From assembly GCA_013399115.1 (NCBI GenBank), contig VXAA01001508.1, positions 652,652 to 716,651 on the forward strand: a DNA stretch of 64,000 bases, read 5' to 3'. Under the pieces are notes generated by a model. It was not told where the DNA came from. It did not search any database and saw nothing but the letters and a program-made list of their open reading frames with translations. Numbering within the stretch: the first letter of the stretch is position 1; each line of letters starts with the position of its first letter. Origin of the DNA: Anseranas semipalmata (lineage: Eukaryota; Chordata; Aves; Anseriformes; Anseranatidae). A program made the position numbers and the translations under genes. Positions 24,561-36,074 of this stretch are shown piece after piece.

Positions 24561-25854
24561 GAGGGGGTTGGATATCTCACACTGATACACTGTTTGATAA
24601 AGTGTGATAAAGACTTAGAAAAATTGGCAGATTAAACTGAAATAAAAGCTGCGGATGTTTGCATTCAGAAAGCTATTAAAAGCAGTGTGATTGAGCAGCA
24701 AGAAGCTTCTCTTTTATGCAAGAATGCACCGGAGTGGGATGTTTGCTGCACTGATGTCAAGGAGATCAAAAGAGTTGTTTTTGTTTGTGGCACTAACTGT
24801 TCTTTTTGGTTGCTGGCTTGGCTGTGCAATTTCAAGCCTCCAGGACTGCTGTGTGCTGTGATGCAGCCGCATGACGGGACCAGAGCTCCGGCAGAGCCAT
24901 AGGGCATTTCCAAATGTGATGCCTCTGTTCCAAAGAGCCTCAAAACCCACTTGTGGTAGGTGTAAGCTGAAGGTGCCAACTCACATAGCACCGAGATGGC
25001 TCACCCAAGCATCTACCTTCTTACTGACTCTTTGCCTCCAGACCTCTTGGAGGTTTTGCCTCCGTTCCGCTGCCTCCAAATCGATGGCCCTTTTTTAAGG
25101 TGGTTCAAACTCATGCTGTCAGGGTGCTGCTAAAATTGGAAGAATTAACAGATCATTCTTTACCCCCCTTATTAGTTAACTAGCCATTTGTCTTTCAGAT
25201 GGACAAGGGTTGCATACCCAGATGGATGTCCTCATTTCCATACAAAACCACAGGTTGACTTACAGGCTGGAGAGTTAAAACTGAAGGTGAATGATCTGGA
25301 AACTAAACAGAAGTTGTGATCATTTAGAGAGGGAAAACAAATTCATGTGTCTGCTGGATTGATCTTACAGCTCAAATAACTGATAAAAACCTCACAGCCA
25401 AACAGCCCATGGACCAGCCAGAGACCGAAGCATGTTTGCAGTGAGAGCGTTTTTAAAACAGCTACAAAGAGCAAACCACATTTGCAGAAATAGAAGAGTG
25501 ATGACAGGGGCTGTTCTCTGGCAAACTCCAGAAAGGGAGAAATACAGCATTAAAACTGTGGCAAGTAGCCGAAGCAAAAGTTGTGCTGACAGCAGCTCCT
25601 GCGTGGAGACCCAATGCTGTGAGAGCATCAGGGAGAAGGTCAGGGCTAGGTCCCGGCTACTCGGGCACACTTAGTTGCTTCCTTCATAAACACTGCAGTC
25701 ATAAAGATATGATCTGTAGCTTATCTGGAACAAAGAATCAAAGCCAGCACCGATTCAGCAGCAGCCTGGGTCTTGCACACAAGCGGATCTTAAGTTCACA
25801 GTGAGCCCTGCTACTTTCCTAACTCTCCCTCTCTCTGCTCCAGCCCAGACTACT
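24561..25854. other. Unique noncoding sequence
   Basis: No gene or repeat was recognised. Frames of about 70-108 codons lie on both strands around 24665-25098 and 25392-25804 without known domains. Confidence 0.5.
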
Positions 25855-25887
25855 CTCTTTTTTTTTCCTTTTTTTTTTTTTTTTCCC
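25855..25887 (+). repeat. Poly-T/pyrimidine tract
   Basis: A run of T broken by CC, ending in CCC. Low-complexity sequence. Confidence 0.85.
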
Positions 25888-26399
25888 AATTGCCTCCGTC
25901 TGGCAGCTTTATATTGGTGACCTGAGGGTGCAAATTAGATGTTTGAAAATACAGCAGTTAAATCAACAACTCTGGAGTGTAATAGAGGTCAGGATAGCTC
26001 ACTTCCAACTCAGTAGCTGTTTCCGCTTTGGTTCATGCTATCTGCATTTTGCAAAGTCCCTTCATTTCTGGAGAGGGTGAAAATGGGGCCCAATCCTCCT
26101 TCCCTCCAAAACTCCAGGAGTTTTCTCCTGAGTTATTTTTTTAGGCTCCTAAAAAGAGGCAGCGGTTGCCTGGGTGTGCTGTCAGTAATTTTCTGGGACA
26201 GGCTCCCAGTCTGGCCTGTGTCCTTTGCCTGGAAGCTCTTCTCCTAAATCTCGCTGTCACTGCAACTGGGCAAAGAAGCGCATTTTCCCCTGAACTGTCG
26301 GCCTGTCCTGCTGCCAGTCAGTCAGGGTGTCTGGTCCGATTATATCTTGTCTGTCTTTAATGGGCTCGTTAACATTTGGACATGCTCGCATGTTCTGCT

Positions 26400-26640
26400 G
26401 ACAAAACACCCCCATGGCGCTAAATAAACACCGCGAATCGGGAGGACCATAACCAGGAGCTGTACAATGGGGCTTTAGGGGAAATATTTCACGATAATAT
26501 CTGAGCCTTGTAATTGAAGGCTGACTAGTGGGGGGGGAGGGAGGAGCGATTCAGCTCCACTAACGTACACTTGAGACTTGATTCATTTGTCTTGATTAGC
26601 AAAAGTTTAACTATTGCGTGCCTTTAATTAGCAGCTTTCT
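26400..26640. promoter_or_regulatory. Candidate conserved noncoding element
   Basis: Unique sequence includes GCGCTAAATAAACACCGCG, AATCGGGAGGACC, CCTTGTAATTGAAGGC and CCTTTAATTAGCAGC. CpGs are retained inside AT-rich sequence, and TAATT cores occur twice. A G8 run lies at 26530-26537. Of the non-repeat blocks, this one reads most like constrained amniote noncoding DNA, but I could not align it. Confidence 0.35.
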
Positions 26641-26999
26641 CAGAAGACTCATTGGCGTGAACAACCAGGGCCAAGCAGAGAGGAAGGCCAGGCTGGGGGA
26701 GGCAGCTCTGTGTGGTCTGTTCGGAGGTGACAGACACTCAGGTTGGCAGAAGAGAGAATGGGAAGGGTCTTTAGACTGAATATTGCCTCACTTCGCAGCA
26801 TCAGGTGGCACCAACACCTCAACCAGAAGTTAGAGCTCTTTGGAGAGGAGTTTTGGGCCTGCCTCAGAGGGCAGGGAACCGCCACAGGGGTAATTTAGGG
26901 AAGGTCACCAGAGGCTTTGGGTTGCTTTCATGCTTTCAGTTAGGAGGTTATGGAGCACCCCAGCCCTCACTGGGACCTTTGTTCTTTCCCTTGTCAGAC

Positions 27000-27150
27000 G
27001 GCCGCAAATCTAAACCCACAAGAGCTGTTCAATCTGAAAGCCATGGCCCTCATGTAAACAAGGCCATTAAAGAGAGAAGAAGACGAATAATGTCAACAGG
27101 CTTGTGCTTCATTACATCTCAGAAAGCTCCAGCCTTTAATGGCTGAGGGA
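27000..27150. promoter_or_regulatory. Candidate conserved noncoding element
   Basis: A non-repetitive block runs from GGCCGCAAATCTAAACCC through GTAAACAAGGCCATTAAAG (a forkhead-type GTAAACA core) to CCTTTAATGGCTGAGG. It lies inside a frame of 113 codons (26805-27146) with no known domain. Regulatory inference only. Confidence 0.28.
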
Positions 27151-27204
27151 TCCCACACGCACCTTGGAAAGGTCTGGGCTACCAGAGAGTGTAAACAAGT
27201 CCTT

Positions 27205-27310
27205 GCTTTGCCTCTCCTATCTTTTGTCTGGTCCCCTTCTCTCCCTCCTTCTTTTCCATATTCCACCTTCCCACTTCTACCTTCCCTAATTTCTCATCTT
27301 CCTGTCTGTG
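27205..27310 (+). repeat. Pyrimidine-rich low-complexity stretch
   Basis: About 100 bases are dominated by C and T, with CTTCC and TCTCC units. A further T-rich run follows near 27636-27660. Confidence 0.7.
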
Positions 27311-27735
27311 CACCCTGAAGGCACAATATATTGTTTTTCAGTCAGGATCCCTGAATTTTTAATCTTTTTATTTTACTCCACATTCTTTCTGATCACCTCC
27401 AGGCTGCGTGTGTGCACACATGTACACGTATGCATTTGTATGTGTCTCTAATAACATTTTCTTCTCTTTTCCTAGTTAGTTCGCTAGTCCTATTTTCATC
27501 AATCTAGAGAGAAAACATACATATTATTCCTCCTTTTCTTCTCCTTCCATCAATCCAAAATAATAAACAGCTCAGATTTCCTATCTCTGTGATTACTTTT
27601 CCAGGAGATTTTGCCTTCTAGACCAGCTTTATTTTCTGTGTTTTTTGGTTTTTTTTTTTTAACTTTCCTTTCAAAGGAATTATCTTTTTCCTCCTTTGGT
27701 CCCTGGCTTCTCCTCCAGTGTTTTATTCAGGCTGT

Positions 27736-27940
27736 GGATGATTGTCTCCGTACATTCCTTTTATGCTATGAAATGAATTGCTAATGCAACCCCTGCCGGG
27801 AGAAGCATAGTCTGATCTTGTCCTAAATAGGCCCCTGTTTGCAGGGGATGATGTATAAATGTATAGACTGCATCATTATATATTCACTTAGTGGAGCACA
27901 GGCCTCAAAAGAGGCCTCTGCTTATTCCATAAATGAATTC
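27736..27940. promoter_or_regulatory. Candidate conserved noncoding element with three small hairpins
   Basis: CCCCTG-TTTG-CAGGGG (27832-27847), ATGATG...CATCAT (27848-27876) and GGCCTC-AAAA-GAGGCC (27901-27916) lie within 85 bases, each with perfect 6-base arms. The surrounding sequence is unique and AT-rich. No known RNA family is recognised. It may be a structured or regulatory element, or chance. Confidence 0.3.
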
Positions 27941-27999
27941 CTGGGGAGAAGAGATGCATCCAGCCCAAAGGTGCCTTGAAGTCCATTCTCACTCTCCTC

Positions 28000-28370
28000 A
28001 GCGTGGCCGCTCAGCAAAGACCCGAATCAGCCGAATGCGTATTCACCGCAGCAGGATCTGGGAAGGCGAGGGGAGAAGAGCCCCGGTGCTCCGCAGGGGC
28101 TGCAGCACAGTGAACCAGCCAGATAAGTGACCTCCTCACCAAGGTGCCTTTCTGTGAGCTGGCTGGCAGATGGGCAGCCCCTGCTCGGAGCACTGCCATC
28201 CCATCTGCAGCCCTCCAGGCTGGGGCAAGCATCTGGGCGCGGCGAGGGGCAGGGGGTTCAGGGCTCTGAAACCTGCAGGCTGGGCCCTGCCAAGGGGCTG
28301 AGCTGCCCGAGGGGATGCAGTGCCGACCCCTCTTCTCACAGCAAAAGGCACGAGCTCGGGTGAGCAGGAT
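28000..28370. other. GC-rich, CpG-containing pocket
   Basis: This stretch is clearly richer in G, C and CpG than its neighbours, for example GGGCGCGGCGAGGGG near 28236-28250. A small CpG island or GC-rich enhancer are options. No first exon is recognised. Overlapping frames of 116 and 122 codons on minus are a normal effect of GC-rich sequence. Confidence 0.4.
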
Positions 28371-31300
28371 GCAATCCAAAAATTTCTGTTAAACACAATG
28401 GTATGATTCCCCCAGAGCTGCTTAGAGTTTTGTATAAGCTCTGAGAATAAGTTAGGCTGAATGGGATGCAGGAGACCCTCTTTCACTCCCCACCTGTACC
28501 ATAGTCATCACGCCTGGTCCTGGCGCAGACCCAGAGCTGCCCCATGACTTGTATCTTAACCCATGGCCAGGTGGCAGCGGAGATGCAGCAGTGTGTGTGG
28601 GATGCTCCTTGGAGGGGGGCCCCAACACTTTCCAGCCATCTCCTGCTTGGTGTTGGCTTGGATTGCATAGTCTGGCACAAAGGAAAAAAAAAATAAAACT
28701 AAGTTTTCCCTTGGTTTATTTTATTGTTTCCTTCTGGGCTAGGCTCTGGGTTTTTCTCAGAAAAGCCCTAAACAGTCCTATTAAATCAAGTCACCATAAG
28801 GCAATGTGTAACACAGCCTCCGAGTGCAGTTTGTGGTTCTGCTGCTGTCAGGTTTTATTCATCAGCCTGGCTCAGATTCACCTGAGTTCACTTGTCTCCA
28901 AGCTGAACCCCAATCCCGTAAATAATCTCTGTCTTTCTCCTCCTCTTCCTCCTTAATATAAACTGAGCATAAAATTACTTGGAGCTCCTGTAATATGTTG
29001 CACTTGTGTTTGCAGTAAAACCACTTGCTAATGGGCAGGGTTCACGCTATTTCCATTTGTGCTAGTCAGACTCCTGGGGCATACAACTTTTTTTTTTTTT
29101 TTTTTAAAGGCTGCATATTTTAAAGTATAAACACAGCCTGGTGTTTTATTAAATAAATGTGACAATTGCAATAATGTTTTGCAGATTACAGGAGAAGGAA
29201 CTTAAGGGAGACATTTCCAGAACCTCAGCACTGTGTGTTTTGCTGATGCTTAAATAAACTCCTCTTTGTTGCTGCTGTTCTTTCTGTGGCGCTGTTAGTT
29301 TGATGCTACTTGAAAGCCTCAAGTGCCTAGAGAATCCTTCTGCTAGACAGGGATGTTCCTTTCTACCTTCCAGCCTGCCCAGAAACCTCTTAATTCCCGC
29401 AGTGTCTTTGCACATAGGCAGAGGGACCCAGCTTTTGCAACTCGTAGCTTTTGCCCATATGTCAGCGACTCCCTGGACTCACATGAACAACCCAAATGAA
29501 CAGCGGCAGAACGCAGACCTTATGCCTGGGTCTGTGCGATGCTGCTGCCCTCACCCAAAGCCTGCTTTGATTCAGCCAGCATGTTCAGTCCTGGCATATG
29601 AATAAAAACCCTGATCAATCCGAGTCCCTTGGCTCTCCTCATTATTACAAGAGCAGGAAGAGTTCTCCAGCTGGCAGAACTAACCACCTCTTAGCTAAGT
29701 TTTAATGTAAAAGCAAATGAAGGCTATCTCACCTCCTTGAAGCCACACACAGAGCAGAAAGACAACTAGACTGGAGTTATAAACTCAGCTTTTTCTGCAG
29801 CAAAAGCCATCCCCAACCCAGTCAGTCCCTGGAGCTCACCCCTCCGCCCCCCTGACTTTCGATGCTAAATGCCAACCCCGGCCGCCTGCAGCACGTTCCT
29901 GTTATATGTCCCAGCTCTCCAGCTCCATTCAACCTGCTGCAGGCCAGCCAAATTGAAAAATTTGAAATTGCCAAATCAAGACAATTTCTTCTGGCCCGTG
30001 GAAGGGCATTAACCCCTTCTCAGCCAGTGCCAGTGGGAACTTGTGGCCACCAACCCAGGAGCTGGGTGGTCTCTCCTGCTTGAGTTGTAAGTCTCAGTTT
30101 TCCCTCAGTGACTCCAGCTTTAAATTGTGTGCAGTGAGTAATCCTCTCTGAGCTCCTTCCTTGAAATGTCCATTCCCCATCCCGAAGTGGTATAAAAGAA
30201 AGAAGAAAGTAGCCTTGCTTTAATCTCTGGGTTATTTCTGCTGCTTTAAAGACATTTCTGCTTTCTGTCTAGACTCACAAAAAGCATCATTAAGCCATCC
30301 AGCAAAATGCAAAACCATATGGAAGATAAAGCCACCTGCATGGATGTCGGGGGTTCCTGCTTTCCACCGAGACCAAGGTGGGAACAGATGCATCATGGGG
30401 CTGCTGGCACAGCTGGTGGCAGGGGACAGCCAGGTGCACAGGGCAGGAGCCCCGTGGAGATGCAATGTGACAGCTCTGAACCTCGTCTGCGCAGCCCCTC
30501 AGTCTGCCTGATGTTCGTGTGCCGATGGAGGTCCAGCATTAAACTCCCCACAGAAGCTTGGTGAGCATACAGAAGGCAGAGTGGGATCAGGGCAGACCCC
30601 GAACTCTCCAGCGCTGCCCTCTGAAATATCACACATGAGGAGACAAAGGCTCAGCCTAAGCAACAACTCTTTGCATGCAGCTCTTCTGTCTTAGACATGC
30701 TGCTGCAGCTCCTGAGCCACATTTTTCTTCTCTTGAGCACGCTTAAATACAAAAATGACCAAATGACTAAAAACTATTAGGTGTACAATGGGATCTTAGC
30801 TCAAAGCAAATCATTTGTACAGATACCATAGGTCCAAAGATGGTGATGGTGAGGAGAAAAAGCAGGGTACAGCATGCAGAGTAGCTGCAGAAGTATGGGC
30901 CTACAGGTCACAATGCCCTGCTCCATCAGGAATAGCTGTTTGACTCCCAGTCTACAGCGGGCAGGAACAACTCTTCCTGCAGGTCACAAACCTGCTGTGG
31001 CCAATGTCTTCTGAAGGCTGGTAGGGGCCATGTCTACAGTATTACATTGCCTTGGTGTCCTCCATGCTGCCTCAGCTCTTGGAGAAAACCAACCAGCTCT
31101 TCTAACCCAGGGGAGAAAGGCTTTGCCTTCTTGGAATGGCTATGACTTGTTTCAGCCATTTGGCTCTAGAGCCTCAAACCTGATCTCAGGAGCACAGACC
31201 ACAGGTGATAGGAACCAGTGGAGGCCAAGAGGATGATGCTGGGTATCTGCTGCCTGGCACTGCTGAACCTGAGTAGCGAGAAATATTCAGCCTGAGAAGT

Positions 31301-31766
31301 GTAGGTGCTTGGTGCAGCATCACACCTGCTTGTCCCAGTGCTGAACGTGCTCACTGCTCTTCCCAAGTCAAATGCCTCCGCTGGCAGGTTTCAGTGCTGA
31401 TTACAAACAGGTCTTTATATGTTTGGCCTCTCTGTGCTGGTAAATGAGAATGGTAACAAAGAAGGGAAGGGATAATATGTCCTGATTAGGAGTCTCCTTC
31501 CTTTCGGTGGCTTGCTTTAGCACACATCCTCATTTCTGCCTCCACTCTATCATAAACTTTTGTTTGCCAAACTCCTTCAGGAGCTAGCTGGGCTGGGAGG
31601 TTTGCCCGAGTGGAGGTGAAGGGATCAGTATGTAAGCTGGGATGTATATTTGCCTGTGGAGAAAGCTCTGACAATTTAGGAATGCCATGGCTGTCCCCTT
31701 GCCGTGCTTCACAGCTCACAGATGAACCAGAGAGGGATTCAGAACCAAAGAGCTGGCTTTGGCTGC
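28371..31766. other. Unique noncoding block with a T18 run
   Basis: A run of 18 T lies at 29088-29105. Otherwise this is single-copy sequence. A 135-codon plus frame at 28549-28956 crosses an A9 run and has no known domain. A faint MIR-like phrase at 30636-30660 is too short to annotate. Confidence 0.5.
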
Positions 31767-31800
31767 GGGGCTGGGGGGGGCCTTGTCTGGCGGGGGGGGG
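31767..31800 (+). repeat. G-rich tract with G-quadruplex potential
   Basis: Runs of four, eight and nine G are separated by CT and by an 11-base C/T-rich spacer. The long runs could be split to supply four G-triplets. It is also a likely site of sequencing error. Confidence 0.5.
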
Positions 31801-31804
31801 CCCA

Positions 31805-34581
31805 CCATGTAGAGCTCTCCTGAGGAGGGCAGTGGTGCACTTCCCCATGAGCCAGCTCCTGCCTGCATGCACACAGACAGACTCCGGCTCACTGGTGCGC
31901 ACTCATCTCCTGGAGGGATGTAGGAACGGTGTGCAAAACCCCAGTGACTTTAAAGGCTGGAAGCAGGTGAGAAACGGGGCATGAAAGGCAACCTTTTTGT
32001 CTTACAATCTTCTTTCCAACATGTTTTCCCCAGTACTTGGTGTCAGAGTCCCTTTCAACCTTCACACCATATTGGTATGGATTACATGCCTCTATTAGTT
32101 ATTTCCCTTAATTCCCACTTTGGGACATGCTTACACCGTCTTGCAGTTTACTCCAGCTTACTCATCATTTCCAAATTAGCTGAACTTGATTGAACCAGAT
32201 CAGACTGCAGCCCTCATGCACCAAGGCAAAGAAAAATTGCTCGCTGCACTCCCTCTTGTGTAAAACCCAGCTTTACAGAGCACTGCTCTGCGCATCTGAA
32301 CAGAGCAGAGGCCACGTCTCTGCTGGTGCTTATATCAGAGTTTAATAGGGTAAAGAAGTTCACAAAGCTGGAAGACTGTGAGTGGTTCAGATGCAATTAT
32401 TGTGTCGAGCCTTCTTTGCCTTGACCTGTGTCTAGACAACACCCTAATAAAAGCAGCACCAGCTGGCAAGGGGGCACATGGCCATGCTGTGTTGCTAGAG
32501 GAAAACCAAACTAATGGCATTCGCGTGGGTTCACATGGGTGTAAACAGAATCAAGCATGGGACCTGTGAGCCTGTGTGCATTTGCTTCATGTTGAATGCA
32601 AATGAGCGAAGAAGAGTTGTACATAGACAAAGATCAGAATTGTTGTACTAAAAAGGCAAACTGACTGACCTGTGTATTTTCTTTGCCCCTGGATGCCAAG
32701 AAATCTAGTTTGAAAATCTGCAGAAATCAGCCTCTTTTTTTCCCATCTCTCTCTCTCTTTTTTTTTTTTCCTCAGGGAGTTGGAACACCCTGCATACTAC
32801 TCCTCTTTTTTGTGGTGTTCCCATTTTTGTTTTTCTGCTGATTTCTTATTTTGCATTTCATGCTTCTGAATTGCTACAGTTGTTCCCTTTTTGTATCTTC
32901 CAGCAATTTTCAGCAAAATAAAATAAAATAAAGAAGCCCCCAAACATTCTACAAACTAACTTTGCTCGGCTTCACAGTCACAGACGCCTACCCTGACGGA
33001 AACTCAAGCTTGTTTGCTTTATTTAAACCTACTCCCCTGCACACATGATATAGCTTCACAGATGCCTAGAGTCTATTTACCTCCTGGCTTGTTTATCCTG
33101 AAATGGCCAATGGAAACTGCTCACATTTTTGTCTTGATAAGAATCCAATCATGGAAATTGATTGAACTTCTTCTTTGGGCTTTTCTCTTGCATTTACACT
33201 TTTCAACCAGCTTGAATTGTTTAATCTGCAGTTAATTTAGAGACATACAGCCATGGCTGTGTTATATCAGGAGATCAAGATAAATGGCTGGAGTGTTTTT
33301 ATGAGCAAAAATCTCTTCAGATTCCAGTACATAAATCATTTGTTGTGAAATCGCTCATTGTCTTTAGGCAATGTCATAGTGAAAAATTCAATCTATTCAT
33401 GAACAGAAAGTCAAGGGATTAGGAACAGTTTGAAAGGAAAGAATCCACATTAAAAAAATAAAAAATAAAAAGAAAGATTTATCTCTTAATACTCCCCTAT
33501 CATAGCTTCTCTGCCCTTGTTTTTTCAGTGTGGACTCTTGAATTCAATTTCACACACTTTGTCCACAAAGTCTAGTGAAAAGGAAGCAGTGAAGATGTCC
33601 CCAGGGGAAGAGGGGGTGTCTTTGTTTGTATTAATTTTAGGAACATTTTCTGAGGAAAGCTAGAAAGAGGCCTAGTGATGGTTTCTTACTGCAGGCCAGA
33701 CCGGAATCCCTGTGCTTGCAGTGAGAAATGATTTATTACAGGCTGGACTATTTCTGCAGGGCTCAGGCAATGACTGGGTAAAATGCAGGCACTGGAAAAG
33801 ACTCCAAAACCTTAGCATGTGAGAGTTTCCCCAGATCTTTACCTTTTCCTCCGTTACATAAAATGTCTCCTTTCACTTGTGTTACAACCTCCCATGTTTA
33901 CACCTTGACTATTTTGTGAAGGTGATGGACTCTTGTAAGGATTCAGAGGGGCTGTTTGCTGGAGGACAACTGGAGAATTGAAGGTTACATAGTCATCACT
34001 GCAGGAAGTGTGAACAGCATAGTAGAAGTGTGTGCATGAATGAAGGAGAATAGGCCAAAAAAATCCCCTCAAAAGAAAGTTAAGGATAGAGATGAAGTTA
34101 CTCAGAATTTCCATATCTGAATGACTTGCAGAAGTTCTCACCTAAATCCAAATTTCCGTACTGGGTGTTGTTAATACTGAGTCACAATTGCAGCAAAGAT
34201 GTATCTAAAGGTTGGGGATATCCAGATGTGGAACTGACCTGGTCTCTGGACTTGGAGCTTGTTAGGGAAACCATGAGCATAAAGACCTAAGACCAACATC
34301 TTTCCCTGTTCCAGAAAACATCACGAGACAGATGCTTGATGATTTACCTCTTACAGTGTTTTCAACAAACCCTTTTCCAAGAAATAGCAAGAGCCTTTTA
34401 GAGTGAGAAGGAGAGGGTAGTGTCCATATAGCATCAAGGCCATCTGTATGAAGATTTTTGTGTATATTTAGATGGCCTAAATTCCACCTAAGCCTTTATG
34501 TCTTTCTTATTGGCTAGTTCTAGGCCCTCATATATCCCCAGTCAATAGGGAAACATTAGGCTTAGGGACTTAGAGATTTAG
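31805..34581. other. Unique noncoding block with simple repeats
   Basis: Contains a pyrimidine tract at 32734-32771, an AAAAT repeat at 32915-32933 and an A-rich stretch near 33451-33478. No transposon or exon was recognised. An ambiguous base lies at 34582. Confidence 0.5.
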
Positions 34582-34582
34582 N

Positions 34583-34706
34583 TTGGAGAGCTGGGCAATC
34601 ACCAACCGCATGAAGTTTAATAAGAGCAAGTGCCGCATCCTGCACCTGGGACGGGGCAACCCTGGCTATATGTACAGACTGGGCGACGAGACACTGGAGA
34701 GTTTAG
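34583..34706 (+). mobile_element. CR1 LINE fragment, end of the reverse-transcriptase ORF
   Basis: The reading frame from 34583 translates to a peptide with [14 protein letters not shown], then [13 protein letters not shown] and [10 protein letters not shown]. This is the well-known C-terminal region of the CR1 ORF2 reverse transcriptase (WA-x-x-N-x-MKFN-x-x-KC-x-x-LHLG and the YRLGD block). Similarity stops abruptly after LES, and the usual CR1 3' part does not follow. On the left it begins beside an ambiguous base. The reading frame is intact but only about 40 codons long, so the piece is a dead internal fragment. The motif type is frequent in birds and is the main basis for the organism call. 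Confidence 0.85.
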
Positions 34707-34709
34707 GCC

Positions 34710-36074
34710 ATCTGAACACATCCCTTTGTGCTAATTCTAGAGGCTCCGTTCTCACTGTCCTTTACTCAGATGGATGAATGGAGCTATTCCCTTTCTTCCT
34801 TTGCCTTTCCTCCCTTCCTTCCCACTCCACCATCCTTGGCTTTATATCACAGTCTGGAATTGTCTGCAGACACGGCAAAAGAGTGTTATTTATCACCCCA
34901 AATCCATGGTTTCATGAAAAGGAATGTTTATTCATACTGAGTAACTCAGCCCCTGGAGTCCTTCAAACATTAAAGTTTCAATACTCCTTACCTGGAACAG
35001 CTGAGCTAGCCAGGAGAGATGAAGCTTTGATGGGAATACTTGATACAAATTTCTGGCCAAGCAAAGCAGTAATGTTCCTGTACACAGGATGAAAATCCCA
35101 ACTTAAAGGAGCATACATGAAATTGTGGATCATTTAGCAATCCTGATGAAGAAATCTCACTACCAGTTGCTGGGAAGCTTTCTTCTAGGCATGAAAAAGG
35201 CATCCCACAAAAAGGCACCTGCTCTTTTTATCTTTGCCATGCGTGACCGTCACCCAGAAGACTTTCTTAACATGAAGTGGCTCCATCCAGCACCTCACAG
35301 CCACAGCTGTTCCCTTTGTGAAGCAGAAGCAAAGCTGCTGTACTGTCAGGCTACTGTGGCAATGTCAAATGCAACAGGGAGCCTGAAGCCAGCTAATTTC
35401 AGTCTAACCTAAGGCAACAGTCAATGTGACTGCTCTGTGCTCCAGCTGCTTCCCAACTTTAATCCATTTAATTTGGCAAAGTGATGCTAATGAGATTTCA
35501 TTGACAGGAAGGCCTAGATACACGGCTGCGGGTCTTAATAGTGGATGCTGAGGCAGGTGCCCAAGCTCCTTGGGAAATGCAAGCATAACAAAGTGTTTCA
35601 AACTATTCCACAGTTGCCAGCTTCCAGAGGAAGCTCTTGCAAATGTGTTTATTATGCAGGTACATGGTTATTAAACTGGCATTTTATGGCTATTTCAGCA
35701 GATACAAAGTGCAACAAGCTTCCATCTTTACTAAGTAATAAATACTCCATTCTGTGATTCTGTAATATCTCCTGGCACTGCTTTGCCTTGCCACCCCCAA
35801 ACCACATCTATCCTAGTTTTGAAGACCCAGGAAACTAAACAGTTGACAAAAACTAATTCGTGGTTTAAATAAATCAAGTACCTTTTTGGTCTGAACTATT
35901 CACTGAACCCAGCCCAGAACTAAGGAATCAGTGGCTACCGATAATGGGTTATACAAGCTGCTCCTCACAGTATTCAAGCAACATTTGAGAGCAGTGAGCA
36001 CAGCTGTCCTGAAATGATCTTGAGAATCTCACTGGAACATGTCAAACTAACCAAGAATCAAACTATGAAGACTG
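34710..36074. other. Unique noncoding sequence
   Basis: No gene is recognised. A phrase at 35749-35763 (ATTCTGTGATTCTGT) resembles the short tail repeat of CR1 elements, but no CR1 body precedes it. Confidence 0.45.

Noticed and set aside
30636..30660. GAGGAGACAAAGGCTCAGCC, MIR-like phrase
   Set aside because: Too short, and the flanking MIR landmarks are missing.
32734..32776. Polypyrimidine tract followed by CCTCAG, like a splice acceptor
   Set aside because: No open exon with a matching donor follows; pyrimidine tracts are common here.
35749..35763. ATTCTGTGATTCTGT, like a CR1 3' tail
   Set aside because: No CR1 body precedes it, so it may be chance.
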